A DNA stretch of 64,000 bases from Caenispirillum salinarum AK4 (GCF_000315795.1 NZ_ANHY01000015.1:62001-126000); one strand, 5' to 3'; positions 35,152-44,672 are shown, counted from the first letter of the stretch. Translations and numbers: made by a program. The notes: a model not told the origin generated them from the letters alone.

Positions 35152-35625
35152 ATGGGTTCACCGGGTCGAGAGGCGTCCGCCGCCATGGTGTCACGGGTTG
35201 AACAGACCGCGTCCGAAGCCGATGACGGGGTCGGGCCGCGCCCGGTGACGGGGCCGCTGCGCTGGCTTCTGCTGGTGCTGGGCTGCACCTGCGTCGGCCT
35301 GGGCGCGGCCGGGGCGGTGCTGCCGGTGCTGCCGACGACGCCCTTCCTGCTGGTGGCGGCCTGGGCCTTCGCGCGGTCGTCCCGGCGGCTGCGGGCGTGG
35401 CTGTACGGCCACCCGCGCTTCGGCCCGACCCTGGTGGCCTGGCACGAGCATCGCGCCGTGCCCCGCCGCGCCAAGGTCGCCGCCGTCAGCCTGATGGCGC
35501 TCAGCCTCGCCTACGTCGCCTGGGCGGCGGCCGACCCCATCGTCCCGGTGGCCGTCGGGCTGACCATGGCCTGCGTCGCCGCCTTCCTGCTCACGCGCCC
35601 GGACGCCCCGCCGCCGTCGCGGTGA
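35152..35625 (+). CDS. YbaN/DUF454-family inner-membrane protein
   Basis: A 157-residue protein with a polar N-terminus of about 35 residues and then three to four hydrophobic helices. The family hallmark LPTTPFLLVAAWAFARSS is followed by RLRAWLYGHPRFGPTL, matching YbaN. Its biochemical role is not established in the family. The start could be ATG 35152 or 35185; neither has a strong ribosome site. It is followed 41 bases later by the O-methyltransferase. Confidence 0.85.
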   Translation: MGSPGREASAAMVSRVEQTASEADDGVGPRPVTGPLRWLLLVLGCTCVGLGAAGAVLPVLPTTPFLLVAAWAFARSSRRLRAWLYGHPRFGPTLVAWHEHRAVPRRAKVAAVSLMALSLAYVAWAAADPIVPVAVGLTMACVAAFLLTRPDAPPPSR

Positions 35626-35666
35626 GCCGGTCCGCCAAGTCATTCCGCGCAGTCAAGGAGCCGCTG

Positions 35667-36341
35667 ATGTCCCGCACCACCACGCCCATGTCGGAGGCGC
35701 TCGAATCCTACATGCGCACCGTCGGCGTCCGCGAGCCCACCGTCCTGGCCGAGCTGCGCGAGGAAACCGCCGGCATGGCGGGCGCGGGCATGCAGACCAG
35801 CCCCGAACAGGGCCAACTGCTGCACCTGCTGGTGAAGCTGACGGCCGCCCGCCGCGTGCTGGAGGTCGGCACCTTCACGGGCTATTCCTCGCTGTGGATG
35901 GCCCTGGCCCTGCCCGATGACGGCGGCACAGTCACCTGCTGCGACGTCAGCGCCGAATACACCGCCGTCGCCCGCCGCTACTGGGACCGCGCCGGCGTTT
36001 CGGCGCGCATGGACCTGCGCCTGGCGCCGGCTCTCGACACCCTGGCGGCGCTGGAGGCCGAGCGCGCGGCCGACGGCGCACCGTCCTACGACCTGGCTTT
36101 CATCGACGCCGACAAGGAAAACTACGCCGACTATTACGAATCGGCGCTGACGCTCCTGCGGCCGGGCGGGCTGGTGGCGGTGGACAACGTGCTGTGGCAT
36201 GGCGACGTGGTGGACGACGCCAAGGACGACGCCGACACCCGCGCCATCCGCGCCTTCAACAGTCTGGTGGCCGACGACGACCGCGTCGACCACGTGCTGG
36301 TGCCCATCGGCGACGGCCTGACCCTGGCGCGCAAGCGGTAG
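35667..36341 (+). CDS. Class I O-methyltransferase (caffeoyl-CoA OMT-like family)
   Basis: A 224-residue SAM-dependent enzyme of methyltransferase family 3. SAM motif I is LEVGTFTGYSSLWMALALP; the metal/catalytic segments FIDADKENYADYYE and GGLVAVDNVLWHGDV match the divalent-metal site of caffeoyl-CoA O-methyltransferases. AAGGAG precedes ATG 35667. In bacteria these enzymes methylate diverse catechols; the substrate here is unknown and no pathway genes adjoin. Confidence 0.88.
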   Translation: MSRTTTPMSEALESYMRTVGVREPTVLAELREETAGMAGAGMQTSPEQGQLLHLLVKLTAARRVLEVGTFTGYSSLWMALALPDDGGTVTCCDVSAEYTAVARRYWDRAGVSARMDLRLAPALDTLAALEAERAADGAPSYDLAFIDADKENYADYYESALTLLRPGGLVAVDNVLWHGDVVDDAKDDADTRAIRAFNSLVADDDRVDHVLVPIGDGLTLARKR

Positions 36342-36377
36342 CGGAAGGGACATGCGGCGGGCTATCCTGCCGCCGCC

Positions 36378-37187
36378 ATGACCGCCGCCGACCGCATCCT
36401 CCTGCAATCCCACCGCCCCGACCCGCCGCCCTGGATGCGGCGGTGCCTGGAGAGCGTGCAGGCGTTTGCCGAGGCTCATGGATATGCCTACCGCCTGCTC
36501 GACGATGCGGCGCTGTTCGACGGCATCCCGTCGGGCTACATGGCGAAATGCCGTGCGCATGGCCGCATGGCGACCGCGGCCGATCTGGGGCGGCTGTTGC
36601 GGGCGCGGGAGGCGCTGGCCGAGGGGGCGGAGCGGGTGGTGTGGCTGGATGCCGACGTGCTGGTCTTCGCGCCCGACCGGCTCGCGGCCGACCTGGACGC
36701 CGCCGCCGCCGCCCATCCCCATGCCTTCGGGGTGGAGGTCTGGGTGCAGCCGGGGCCGAGGGCCGGCGCCCGGCCGGTGGCGCGGCGCAACGTCCACAAC
36801 GCGGCCTGCCTGTTCACGCCGGCAACGCCGGTGCTCGATTTCCTCATCTACGCCTGCGAGCGGTTGGTGCAGCGACTGGACCCGGACAGGGGCTTCCCGC
36901 CCCAACTGTGCGGCCCGCGGCTTCTGAACGCGCTGGACCCGCTGGTGCGGTTTCCGCTGCTGGAGTCCTGCGGCATGGTCAGCCCGCTCCTGGGTGCGGA
37001 TCTGATCGGGGCCGGCGACGGCCGGGCGCTGGCGGCCTTTCAGCAACGGTCAAAGGATATGCGGCCGCCGGCGGCCTTGAACCTGTGTTCATCCCTGGCC
37101 GAGGCAGAAACGGCCGGTGTCACATGTGACGCATCCTATTACCACCGGCTGATTACGGCGCTGGAGACCGGCGGGGCCTTCCCCTGA
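36378..37187 (+). CDS. Glycosyltransferase-like protein with a DxD motif
   Basis: A 269-residue protein resembling GT-A sugar transferases. The N-terminal ILLQSHRPDPPPWMRRCLESV looks like the start of the nucleotide-sugar fold (given here in part: LLQSHRPDPPPWM). VVWLDADVLVF contains the DxD metal site, and residues around NVHNAACLFTP fit the acceptor side. It lacks membrane helices. Only 36 bases separate it from the O-methyltransferase gene, so the two are probably co-transcribed. Donor and acceptor are unknown. Confidence 0.65.
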   Translation: MTAADRILLQSHRPDPPPWMRRCLESVQAFAEAHGYAYRLLDDAALFDGIPSGYMAKCRAHGRMATAADLGRLLRAREALAEGAERVVWLDADVLVFAPDRLAADLDAAAAAHPHAFGVEVWVQPGPRAGARPVARRNVHNAACLFTPATPVLDFLIYACERLVQRLDPDRGFPPQLCGPRLLNALDPLVRFPLLESCGMVSPLLGADLIGAGDGRALAAFQQRSKDMRPPAALNLCSSLAEAETAGVTCDASYYHRLITALETGGAFP

Positions 37188-37308
37188 CGGGGTAATCCGC
37201 CCCCCGCATCCCTTACGGCATCTTGCACGTTCTTCCCCCGCGACCCACCATTATTTGAGTGTCACGGTTCTGACCCAGCCGCCGCTCTCGCCAGACAGGG
37301 GGATGCTC

Positions 37309-38637
37309 ATGCTGCTCGACCGGGTTCTCGATGGCCTGATCCGTTACGGCGACGTCACGCTGATCGACGCCGACGGCAACACCCACCGCTACGGCGGGCG
37401 GCCCTTCACCGACGTCCCGCTCGAGCACCGGCCCGGCCCCGTGACCCTGCGACTGACCGACAAGGCCCTGCACCGGCGTCTGGTCACCAACCCGGCGCTG
37501 GCCTTCGGCGAAGGCTACATGAACGGCGGCATCGAGATCGACCAGGGCACCCTGCGCGACACCCTAAACTGCCTGATGTTCAACATGTACCGCGGCGACG
37601 GCCACTGGCTGCTGGAGTTCCAGAGCCGGGTGAACGGCGGCCTGCGGTGGATGCACCAGAACAACCCGGTCCATGTGGCGCGCAAGAACGTCGCCCACCA
37701 CTACGACCTGTCGGGCGAATTGTACGACCTGTTCCTGGACGTGGACCGGCAGTACTCCTGCGCCTATTTTCCCACCGGCACGGAAAGCCTGGACGTCGCG
37801 CAGGAAGCCAAGAAACGCCACATCGCCGCCAAGCTGCTGCTGGAGCCGGGGATGCGGGTGCTGGACATCGGCTGCGGTTGGGGCGGCATGGCGCTGTACC
37901 TGGCGCGCGAGTTCGGCGTCCATGTCACCGGCGTCACGCTGTCGACCGAGCAACTGACCGTCGCCCGCCGCCGCGCCAACGAGGAAGGGCTGGACGCCCA
38001 GGTCACCTTCCATCTGCTGGACTACCGGCTGGTGGAGGACAGCTTCGACCGTATCGTCTCGGTCGGCATGTTCGAGCACGTGGGCGCCAGCCATTACGAC
38101 GAGTTCTTCGAGAAGGTGCGCGCGCTGCTCAAGCCCGACGGCGTGGCGCTGCTGCACACCATCGGGCGCCCGGACCCGCCGGGCGGCACCAATCCGTGGA
38201 TTCGCAAGTACATCTTCCCCGGCGGCTATTCCCCCGCCCTGTCGGAAACCATGGCCGCGGTGGAGCGCCAGGGGCTGATCGGCTGCGATGTGGAAATGCT
38301 GCGCCTGCACTATGCGCTGACCCTTCGGCACTGGTCGGAGCGGTTCGCCGCCAACCGCGAGAAGGCCAAGGCGCTCTATGACGAGCGGTTCTGCCGCATG
38401 TGGGAGTTCTACCTGCTGGCGTCGGAAATGGCGTTCCGCCACGAGAGTCACATGATCTTCCAGATCCAGCTGGCCCGCCACCAGGAGGCCGTGCCGCTGA
38501 CCCGCGACTACATCACCGAGTTCGAAAAACGGGTGCCCCTCCGTCTCCAGCAGGCGGAGGACGCGGCGAAGGCCAAGGTCGCCGCCGCCGCCGAGGGGGC
38601 GGCAGAGGCGTCGGCGAAGGTGAAGACGCCGGTGTGA
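37309..38637 (+). CDS. cfa: Cyclopropane-fatty-acyl-phospholipid synthase
   Basis: Adds a methylene from SAM across double bonds of membrane phospholipid acyl chains, usually under stress. The product has 442 residues. Visible: the SAM motif VLDIGCGWGGMALYLAREFG, GVTLSTEQL, the HYD segment (AHHYDLSGELYDLFLD, DRQYSCAYF) and FEHVGASHYDEFF. The bicarbonate-binding region is conserved in outline. ATG 37309 has AGGGGGA 5 bases upstream; ATG 37303, GTG 37258 and TTG 37255 are alternatives. The C-terminal Ala/Lys/Glu-rich tail of 30 residues is an extra. It is convergent with the hybrid kinase, 9 bases apart. Confidence 0.95.
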   Translation: MLLDRVLDGLIRYGDVTLIDADGNTHRYGGRPFTDVPLEHRPGPVTLRLTDKALHRRLVTNPALAFGEGYMNGGIEIDQGTLRDTLNCLMFNMYRGDGHWLLEFQSRVNGGLRWMHQNNPVHVARKNVAHHYDLSGELYDLFLDVDRQYSCAYFPTGTESLDVAQEAKKRHIAAKLLLEPGMRVLDIGCGWGGMALYLAREFGVHVTGVTLSTEQLTVARRRANEEGLDAQVTFHLLDYRLVEDSFDRIVSVGMFEHVGASHYDEFFEKVRALLKPDGVALLHTIGRPDPPGGTNPWIRKYIFPGGYSPALSETMAAVERQGLIGCDVEMLRLHYALTLRHWSERFAANREKAKALYDERFCRMWEFYLLASEMAFRHESHMIFQIQLARHQEAVPLTRDYITEFEKRVPLRLQQAEDAAKAKVAAAAEGAAEASAKVKTPV

Positions 38638-38646
38638 CGCGCCCCT

Positions 38647-41316
38647 TCACCCATCCCCTTCACCCCCCACGCCACCACCCGCCAGCAGGTGGGCGAGCAG
38701 GCTGCGGAGCCGCGCCGGGCGGGCGGGCTTGGTCATCAGGTGCCAGCCACGGTCGCGGACGGCCTTGGCGATGTCCTCGGTCCGGTCGGCCGTGATGACG
38801 ATGGTCGGAATGCGGCGGCCCAGGTGGGCCCGCAGGGCGGCGGCGGAGTCCAGGCCGATGGCGTCGTCGGCAAGGTGATAGTCGGCGATGATGATGTCGG
38901 GCACCACTCCGGCCGCGTCCACGGCGGCCAGAAGGCCGTCGGTGTCCACGGCCGTGACCGGCTTGCAGTGCCAGCCCTTCAGCAGCGCCGCCATGCCGGC
39001 CAGGATGCTCGTCTCGTTGTCGATGACGGCCACCGTTGCACCCGCCACCCGGTCGCGGGCCCGGGTCGGTGCCGTGCGGCGCACCACTGGTACGGCGGCG
39101 CGGTCGCCCCGCGGCACGATGATGCCGAAGAACGATCCCTTGCCGGGCCGCGAGCGCACGACGATCTGATGGCCCATGCGCCGGGCGATGCGTTCCACGA
39201 TCGCCAGGCCCAGGCCCACGCCGTTGTCGCCCCGCCGGTCGGGGTTGGCGCGCAGGCGCCGGAATTCCTCGAAGATTTCCCGTTGCTTGTCCTCGGGGAT
39301 GCCGATGCCCGTGTCCCACACGCCCACCAGAAGCCCGTCGCGGTGGCGGCGGCAGCCCAGCAGGATGCGGCCCTCGGCGGTGTAGCGCAGCGCGTTGGAC
39401 AGGAAGTTGCGCATCACCCGGCTGAGCAGTTGCTGGTCGGTCCGCACCACGCAGGAGCGCGGAACGTGGCGCAGCGTCAGTCCCCGCGCCTGGGCCAGCG
39501 GCGCGTGCTCGGCGGCCAGCGTCGCCATCAGGTCGGCGATGGGGAAGTCGCGCACGTCCGTGGTCAGCACGCCGGCATCCAGGCGGGAGATTTCCAGAAG
39601 CGCCGACAGAAGCTCGTCCACCGCCTCCAGCGCCGCCGTCACGTTGTTCAGAAGCTCCCGGTTCGGACCGGACATGCGGCGGTCCTGAAGCGCCCCGGCG
39701 AAGACGCGGGCGGCGTTCAGCGGCTGCAGAAGGTCGTGGCTGGCAGCCGCCAGGAACTTGGTCTTGGAAAGGTTCGCCTGCTCGGCCTCCGCCTTGGCGT
39801 GGCGCAGTTCCTCGTTGAGCGTGGTCAGCGCGCGGGTGCGTTCCTCCACCCGGATTTCCAGGGTCTCCTTGGCCTCGCGCAGGGCTTCGGCGGCGCGGCG
39901 GCGTTCGGTGATGTCCTGGATCAGGGCGAAGAAGCCCAGCACCTCGCCCGACCGCGCCACATGGGGCACGTAGGTGGCATGGGCGTATTCGATGCTGCTT
40001 TCCTCGGTGGGCAGGTGCATCTCGAAGGTCACGGGCTCGCCGGCCAGCGCGCGGTCCACATAGGGCTTGCGCAGGCGGTAGAGGGTGGGGCCGAGCGCCT
40101 CGTCCATCTCCCGCCCGTTGATCTCGTCGCGGGGGCGGCCGAACCAGTCCTCGTAGCCGCGGTTGGTGAAGCGGTAGCGGCGGTCGGCGTCCACATAGGC
40201 GATGAGCGCCGGCATGGCATCGGTGATGAGGCGCAGGCGGCGCTCGCTGTCGCGCAGGGCCTCTTCCGACCGCTTGCGGGCCGTGATGTCCGTGTACGTA
40301 CTGACGAAGCCGCCGCCGGGCATGGGATTGCGCCGCACCTCCAGCACCCGGCCGGACGACGTGCGGTGCTCCAGGACCGCCGGCAGGTCCAGGCTGTCGC
40401 GCCAGGTTTCGGGATCGTCGTCGACCAGAAGCTGGGCGCGGATGGTCGGGTTGCGCAGGAACTTTTCAAGGCCCGCGTGCAGGGCGACCGTCTCGGGGTC
40501 GATGTCGAGCAGCTTGGAGAAGCCCTCGTTCCAGGCCACCAGCCGGAAGCCGCCGTCGAACACGGAGATGCCCTGCGTGATGGTGTCGAGCGTCGCCTGA
40601 AGCAGCACCGACTTTTCCGCCAGTTCCCGCTCGCGCTGGCGGGCTTCCGCCACCTTGATCTGGGTGATGTCGGTGTAGATGCCGACGATGCCGCCGTCCT
40701 TGGTGGGGCGCTCGTTGATCTGGATCCAGGTGCCGTTCGTCAGCTTGACGACGATGGGTTCGCCGGGGTCGCGGTGCTGGCGCATGCGGAAGCGCAGCCA
40801 GTCGCCGGCAGTCTCCACCGTCGGCCGGCCGCCCGGCGCGCTGTCCATGACCTCCACGATGTCCAGTTCCAGGGCCCGGCGCGCCACCTCGGAAAAGGGC
40901 ATGCCCGGATGGATGTGGTCGGACAGCCCGGGCCACAGCAGGCGGAACTTGGTGTTCAGCAGCACCACCCTGTCGTCGGCATCGCACAGGATGAAGCCTT
41001 CCGAAATGGTCTCGATGGCCTCGCGCAGCAGGGTCTGGGCGCTTTCCGCCTGGTCCTTGGCGATGGAGAGGTCGCGGTTGGTGCGCTCCAACTCCCGCAG
41101 GGCCTTTTCCAGCGCCTGGGTCCGCTCGCGAATGCGGTTTTCCAGCACGATGGCCGTCTGGAACAGGGAAAAGGCGTTGCCCTGGTAGTCCATGCTGCGC
41201 TCGACCCGGTCCATGAGGACCTTGTTGATCTTGCGCAGCTTGGCGTTCTCGTGCTCCAGCGCCGCGATGCGGTCCTCGGCCGTGACAGCCGTTTTGGGGT
41301 CGCCGTCAGCCGCCAT
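38647..41316 (-). CDS. nahK: Hybrid sensor histidine kinase, NahK/ErcS'-like
   Basis: An 889-residue cytoplasmic hybrid kinase. A coiled coil (15-100) leads to three PAS-type domains (about 100-220, 240-350, 360-475), a second coiled coil, HisKA with H527 in AAASHDLLQPL, and HATPase with N641, DTGIGIP (D668) and GVGLGLAIVERI. The C-terminal receiver has acceptor D812 in IIADYHL, T842 and K863. Architecture and the partner FIST gene match NahK (PA1976) of Pseudomonas aeruginosa, which sits beside the ethanol-oxidation genes there too. Its start overlaps the FIST stop by 11 bases. The target regulator is not adjacent; the LuxR-type regulator at 58185 is a candidate. Confidence 0.92.
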   Translation of the reverse strand: MAADGDPKTAVTAEDRIAALEHENAKLRKINKVLMDRVERSMDYQGNAFSLFQTAIVLENRIRERTQALEKALRELERTNRDLSIAKDQAESAQTLLREAIETISEGFILCDADDRVVLLNTKFRLLWPGLSDHIHPGMPFSEVARRALELDIVEVMDSAPGGRPTVETAGDWLRFRMRQHRDPGEPIVVKLTNGTWIQINERPTKDGGIVGIYTDITQIKVAEARQRERELAEKSVLLQATLDTITQGISVFDGGFRLVAWNEGFSKLLDIDPETVALHAGLEKFLRNPTIRAQLLVDDDPETWRDSLDLPAVLEHRTSSGRVLEVRRNPMPGGGFVSTYTDITARKRSEEALRDSERRLRLITDAMPALIAYVDADRRYRFTNRGYEDWFGRPRDEINGREMDEALGPTLYRLRKPYVDRALAGEPVTFEMHLPTEESSIEYAHATYVPHVARSGEVLGFFALIQDITERRRAAEALREAKETLEIRVEERTRALTTLNEELRHAKAEAEQANLSKTKFLAAASHDLLQPLNAARVFAGALQDRRMSGPNRELLNNVTAALEAVDELLSALLEISRLDAGVLTTDVRDFPIADLMATLAAEHAPLAQARGLTLRHVPRSCVVRTDQQLLSRVMRNFLSNALRYTAEGRILLGCRRHRDGLLVGVWDTGIGIPEDKQREIFEEFRRLRANPDRRGDNGVGLGLAIVERIARRMGHQIVVRSRPGKGSFFGIIVPRGDRAAVPVVRRTAPTRARDRVAGATVAVIDNETSILAGMAALLKGWHCKPVTAVDTDGLLAAVDAAGVVPDIIIADYHLADDAIGLDSAAALRAHLGRRIPTIVITADRTEDIAKAVRDRGWHLMTKPARPARLRSLLAHLLAGGGVGGEGDG

Positions 41317-42448
41317 AGCCGATCGCCACGCCGGTGAAGGTCTGGTTGACGTGCATGGCGCCGAACTGCTCGCCGTAGGTGTTGAAGCCGATGACGCGCT
41401 GGTCGGCCAGCAGGCACGAGACGTCGTCCAGGATGTCGTTCTGAGCCAGTTCCAGGTTGCGCAGGATGCAGTCGCAGCCGATGACAAGCTGCGCCGGCCC
41501 GATGCGCGATTGCACCCGGCGGAAGGCATCGCGCAGGTTCTCGGTGATGTCGACGCCCGTGGCGGCGGTCAACACGATGCCCTCGTCGATGGCGCAGTAG
41601 AAGGTCAGGCTGCCGTCGGGGTTCACCTTCTGGATGGAGCGCACGTAGGGCACCCCACCCACCTTCACCACCACCGGATGGGCGGCGAACATCATGGGGG
41701 TCAGTTCGTCGATCTGCACGCCGTGGACGCGCGCGTATTCCAGGGCGGCGGGCTCGGCGTTGATCTCGGTCACGACGCGGCGGGTGGGATCGGCCTCGGT
41801 GACGACCATCTTTTCGTCCGACGCGACGAAGTGCTCGGTCTTGAACACCTCGAAGGGGTTCTGTGTCGCCACCAGCAGCAGGACGGCGGCATTGCTGTGG
41901 AACGCCCCGCCGTAGAGCACGCCCGTTTCCCGGAACGCCAGATCATCGCCGGCCGAACCGCCGAACAGCGGGATTTCCCCCAGGGCTTGGTAGAGGCCCG
42001 AGACCACCCGTTCCTCGCAGGCCGACAGCCCGTCGATGAGCAGCATGGCAAAGACCTGATCGGTGCGCATCCCCGGCATCCGGCGGCTGAGGCTGGTCAG
42101 GCCGTCCTGCACCAGTTCCACCCCGTCGGCGACGGAAAATTCCTCCAGGTTGTCGATGCGCCGGGCCACGGCCTGGAACTCGGGCGCGGCGAGGCTGACC
42201 CCCGTCAGCGTGCCGCGCCGATAGCCGAGCGGGGTCAGTTCCCCGGCGGTCGTGCAGCCGACGACGCAGGTGTCGGGGAAGGCGGCGGTCAACCCGGCGG
42301 CCAGCGCACGCCGCGGATAGGTGGAGGACGCAAAGGCGATGACCAGGGCGGCGTCGGGCTGGGTCAGGTCGTTGGCCAGTTCGCGGACGGCCTGGCCGGG
42401 CTGGTCGGCGCGGGAGTAACCCCGCCGCACGCGCGGCGTGTTGAGCAT
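41306..42448 (-). CDS. nosP: FIST-domain protein, NosP-like sensor
   Basis: A 380-residue protein with N- and C-terminal FIST domains, found next to signalling enzymes. In Pseudomonas and Legionella the NosP group binds heme and nitric oxide and inhibits the co-encoded kinase; here the kinase is encoded immediately downstream with an 11-base overlap. FIST features include VIAFASSTYP, VVGCTTAGEL, LFGGSAGDDL and the C-terminal VIGFNTYGEQFG. GGGGAGG precedes ATG 42448 by 9 bases. NosP function is inferred from gene pairing. Heme binding cannot be read from the sequence. Confidence 0.88.
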   Translation of the reverse strand: MLNTPRVRRGYSRADQPGQAVRELANDLTQPDAALVIAFASSTYPRRALAAGLTAAFPDTCVVGCTTAGELTPLGYRRGTLTGVSLAAPEFQAVARRIDNLEEFSVADGVELVQDGLTSLSRRMPGMRTDQVFAMLLIDGLSACEERVVSGLYQALGEIPLFGGSAGDDLAFRETGVLYGGAFHSNAAVLLLVATQNPFEVFKTEHFVASDEKMVVTEADPTRRVVTEINAEPAALEYARVHGVQIDELTPMMFAAHPVVVKVGGVPYVRSIQKVNPDGSLTFYCAIDEGIVLTAATGVDITENLRDAFRRVQSRIGPAQLVIGCDCILRNLELAQNDILDDVSCLLADQRVIGFNTYGEQFGAMHVNQTFTGVAIGYGG

Positions 42449-42568
42449 GGTAGGACGCCTCCCCGGCATGATCGGCGGCGGGCTTGCCCCGCTCGCCCAC
42501 GTTTGTTTCCATCATGCGACGAAGGGCGCGCCCAGGGAAATGAGTCTTTCGTGCCGGGTCCGGCTGCT

Positions 42569-43105
42569 TCAGGGCCACGGCGGCGGCTCGCCCGGCTCCA
42601 GCGGCAGGCCGGCGGCCGCCCAGTCGTCGGTGCCGGCGGGGAACCACAGCACCGGGCCGTAGCCCCAGGAGGCGGCGCGCTTGGCGGCGTTCCACGACAT
42701 CCAGCAATCGGCCATGCAGTAGAAGACCAGGCCCCCGCCCGGCCGTTCCGCCGCCAGCCGGTCCAGGTGCTTGCGCAGCCAGGCGGAGTCCTCGGGCGTG
42801 ATGTCACCCTTGCCGGTGTTGGGCAGCCAGAGGGAGCCGGGGATGTTCTCGCGCGGCTCCGGCCGGGTCCAGGCGCTTTTGCCGTCGCCGGTGTCGTGGC
42901 GGGTGGCGGGGATGACGTCGATGAAGACCGCCCCGCCGCTTTCATGCAGCGCACGGGCCTCGTCGATGCCGATCACCCGGCCGCCCGGCACATGGTCGGG
43001 CACGGGCGCGCGGTAGTGGTCCATGCGGTAGCCCGCCGGCGCCTCCACTTGGGCGAGCGCGGGGGCGGCGAACGCCAGCAGAAGGGCGAGAATGACGGTA
43101 CGCAT
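42569..43105 (-). CDS. PQQ-dependent catabolism-associated CxxCW-motif protein
   Basis: A 178-residue exported protein with a signal peptide cut near ALAQ and a rhodanese-like domain. The family-defining motif occurs in YCMADCWMSWNAAKRA, with the first cysteine at the rhodanese active-site position. Such genes are found only beside PQQ-dependent alcohol oxidation genes; the function is unproven, perhaps thiol or sulfur chemistry in the periplasm. It ends the minus-strand run that includes the ABC exporter, 5 bases after the permease gene. Confidence 0.88.
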   Translation of the reverse strand: MRTVILALLLAFAAPALAQVEAPAGYRMDHYRAPVPDHVPGGRVIGIDEARALHESGGAVFIDVIPATRHDTGDGKSAWTRPEPRENIPGSLWLPNTGKGDITPEDSAWLRKHLDRLAAERPGGGLVFYCMADCWMSWNAAKRAASWGYGPVLWFPAGTDDWAAAGLPLEPGEPPPWP

Positions 43106-43110
43106 GTCTC

Positions 43111-43911
43111 TCAGGCCTCCGCCGCCTTGCGTTTCATCAGGCCCCGCGCCGGATCGTACCCAAGCACCGCGAAGCCCAGGAAGACGGCAGCGGCGAGCAG
43201 TGTCCAGCCCAGCGCGGCGGCGTTGAACTCCAGGTACAGGGCGAAGCGGATCAGTTCGACCGCGTGGGTGAAGGGGTTCACGGCGCAGATCTGGTAGAGG
43301 ATAACGCTGCTCTCCCGCATCTTCCACAGCGGGTAGAGCGCCGAGGAGCAGAAGAACAGCGGAAATACCACGAAGTTCATCACGCCGGCGAAGTTCTCCA
43401 GCTGCTTGATGGCCGACGACAGCAGAAGCCCCAGCGCCCCCAGCATCATGCCGCTGGCGATCAGCGCCGGCAGCACGGCGAGCAATCCCCAGCCCGGCGT
43501 CTCGATGCCGAAGGCCCGCGCGATCAGCAGGAAGGCATAGACCTGCAGGATGGACACCACGGTGCCCGCCAGCAGCTTGCACACCAGCAGCCACCAGCGG
43601 GGCAGGGGGCTCGTCAGCAGCACGCGCATTGAGCCCATCTCGCGGTCGTAGACCATGGACAGGCTGCTCTGCATCCCGTTGAACAGCTGGATCATCCCGA
43701 CCAGTCCGGGAAGGATGTACAGCTCATAGGTAATGTAGGTCTCATAGGGCGGCATTATGGAGACACCGAGAGCGGCCCGGAAGCCGGCGGCGAAGACCAG
43801 CAGCCAGATCAGCGGCCGCACCAGGGCGCCGAGGAATCGGCTGCGCTGGTGGACGAAGCGCAGGATTTCCCGCGCGATGATGCCCCGCAGGGCGATGAGG
43901 GCGGCGCTCAT
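43111..43911 (-). CDS. ABC-2-type permease of the PQQ-alcohol-oxidation cluster
   Basis: Integral membrane permease of 266 residues with six hydrophobic segments, ABC-2 type (REMGSMRVLLTSPLPRWWLL is the typical cytoplasmic loop before a helix). It pairs with the ATPase encoded just upstream; ATG and TGA overlap as ATGA. In PQQ clusters this exporter-like system is conserved but its cargo is unknown. The gene ends 5 bases before the CxxCW gene. Confidence 0.9.
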   Translation of the reverse strand: MSAALIALRGIIAREILRFVHQRSRFLGALVRPLIWLLVFAAGFRAALGVSIMPPYETYITYELYILPGLVGMIQLFNGMQSSLSMVYDREMGSMRVLLTSPLPRWWLLVCKLLAGTVVSILQVYAFLLIARAFGIETPGWGLLAVLPALIASGMMLGALGLLLSSAIKQLENFAGVMNFVVFPLFFCSSALYPLWKMRESSVILYQICAVNPFTHAVELIRFALYLEFNAAALGWTLLAAAVFLGFAVLGYDPARGLMKRKAAEA

Positions 43912-44672
43912 TGGGCGGCCTCCGTCAGCGGTGCGGCATCGGGGCCGGTGAGGCGGTCGAAGGCGGTGGCGAGGTCCTCTGCGCCGGCCTGCTTCAGCAC
44001 GTCGGACACAGCACCTTCGGCCCGCACCCGCGCCTTGTGCAGCACCACCACGCGGTCGGTGGCGGGGTCGACCTCGTCGATCAGGTGCGTGGTCCACAGC
44101 ACCGCGAGCCCGGTGTCGCGGGCGAGCGCATGGACGTGCGCCACCAGCGCCTTGCGGGTGGGCACGTCCAGGCCGACGGTGGCCTCGTCCAGAAGCAGCA
44201 GGTCGGGCTTGTGCATGAGCGCGCGTGCGATCTCCACCCGCCGGCGGTGGCCGCCGTTGAGCGCGCGGACTTTCTCCGTCGCGCGGCCGGTCAGGTCCAG
44301 GCGCTCCAGTTCCTCGGCCATGCGGGCCTCGGTGACCTTGCGGGGCAGGCCGTGCAGGCTGGCGAAGACGCGCAGGTTCTGCGCCACCGTCAGGTCCAGG
44401 TCCAGCGTCGGCTGCTGGAACACGATGCCGGTACGCGCCAGCGCCTTGCGCGGAGCCGCCGCCATGTCGTGCCCCAGCACGGTGATGGTCCCCGGCGGCG
44501 GCTTCAAGAGACCGGCGGTCAGCGTCATCAGCGTGCTCTTGCCCGCGCCGTTGGGGCCGAGCAGGGCCGTCACCCCGCCGGCGGGCACATGGAAGGACAC
44601 ATCCTCCAGCGCCGCCCGCGGGCCGTAGGAGAAGCTGAGACCACGTATGACCAAGGCCGCGCTGTCGGTCAT
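43908..44672 (-). CDS. ABC transporter ATPase of the PQQ-alcohol-oxidation cluster
   Basis: A 254-residue ATPase. Walker A is GPNGAGKST, Q-loop VFQQPTLD, Walker B LLLLDEATVGLD, H-loop LWTTHLID. The signature region reads LNGGHRRRVEIARAL instead of LSGGQ, a change of the serine to asparagine and of glutamine to histidine. The gene overlaps both neighbours by ATGA, so the propeller, ATPase and permease are translated as a unit. Cargo and direction are unknown; ABC-2 permeases usually export. Confidence 0.9.
   Translation of the reverse strand: MTDSAALVIRGLSFSYGPRAALEDVSFHVPAGGVTALLGPNGAGKSTLMTLTAGLLKPPPGTITVLGHDMAAAPRKALARTGIVFQQPTLDLDLTVAQNLRVFASLHGLPRKVTEARMAEELERLDLTGRATEKVRALNGGHRRRVEIARALMHKPDLLLLDEATVGLDVPTRKALVAHVHALARDTGLAVLWTTHLIDEVDPATDRVVVLHKARVRAEGAVSDVLKQAGAEDLATAFDRLTGPDAAPLTEAAQ

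Noticed and set aside
37188-37308. Promoter TTGCAC/CATTAT ahead of cfa
   Set aside because: The spacing of about 20 bases is too long for a normal promoter, and stress-sigma motifs were not evident.
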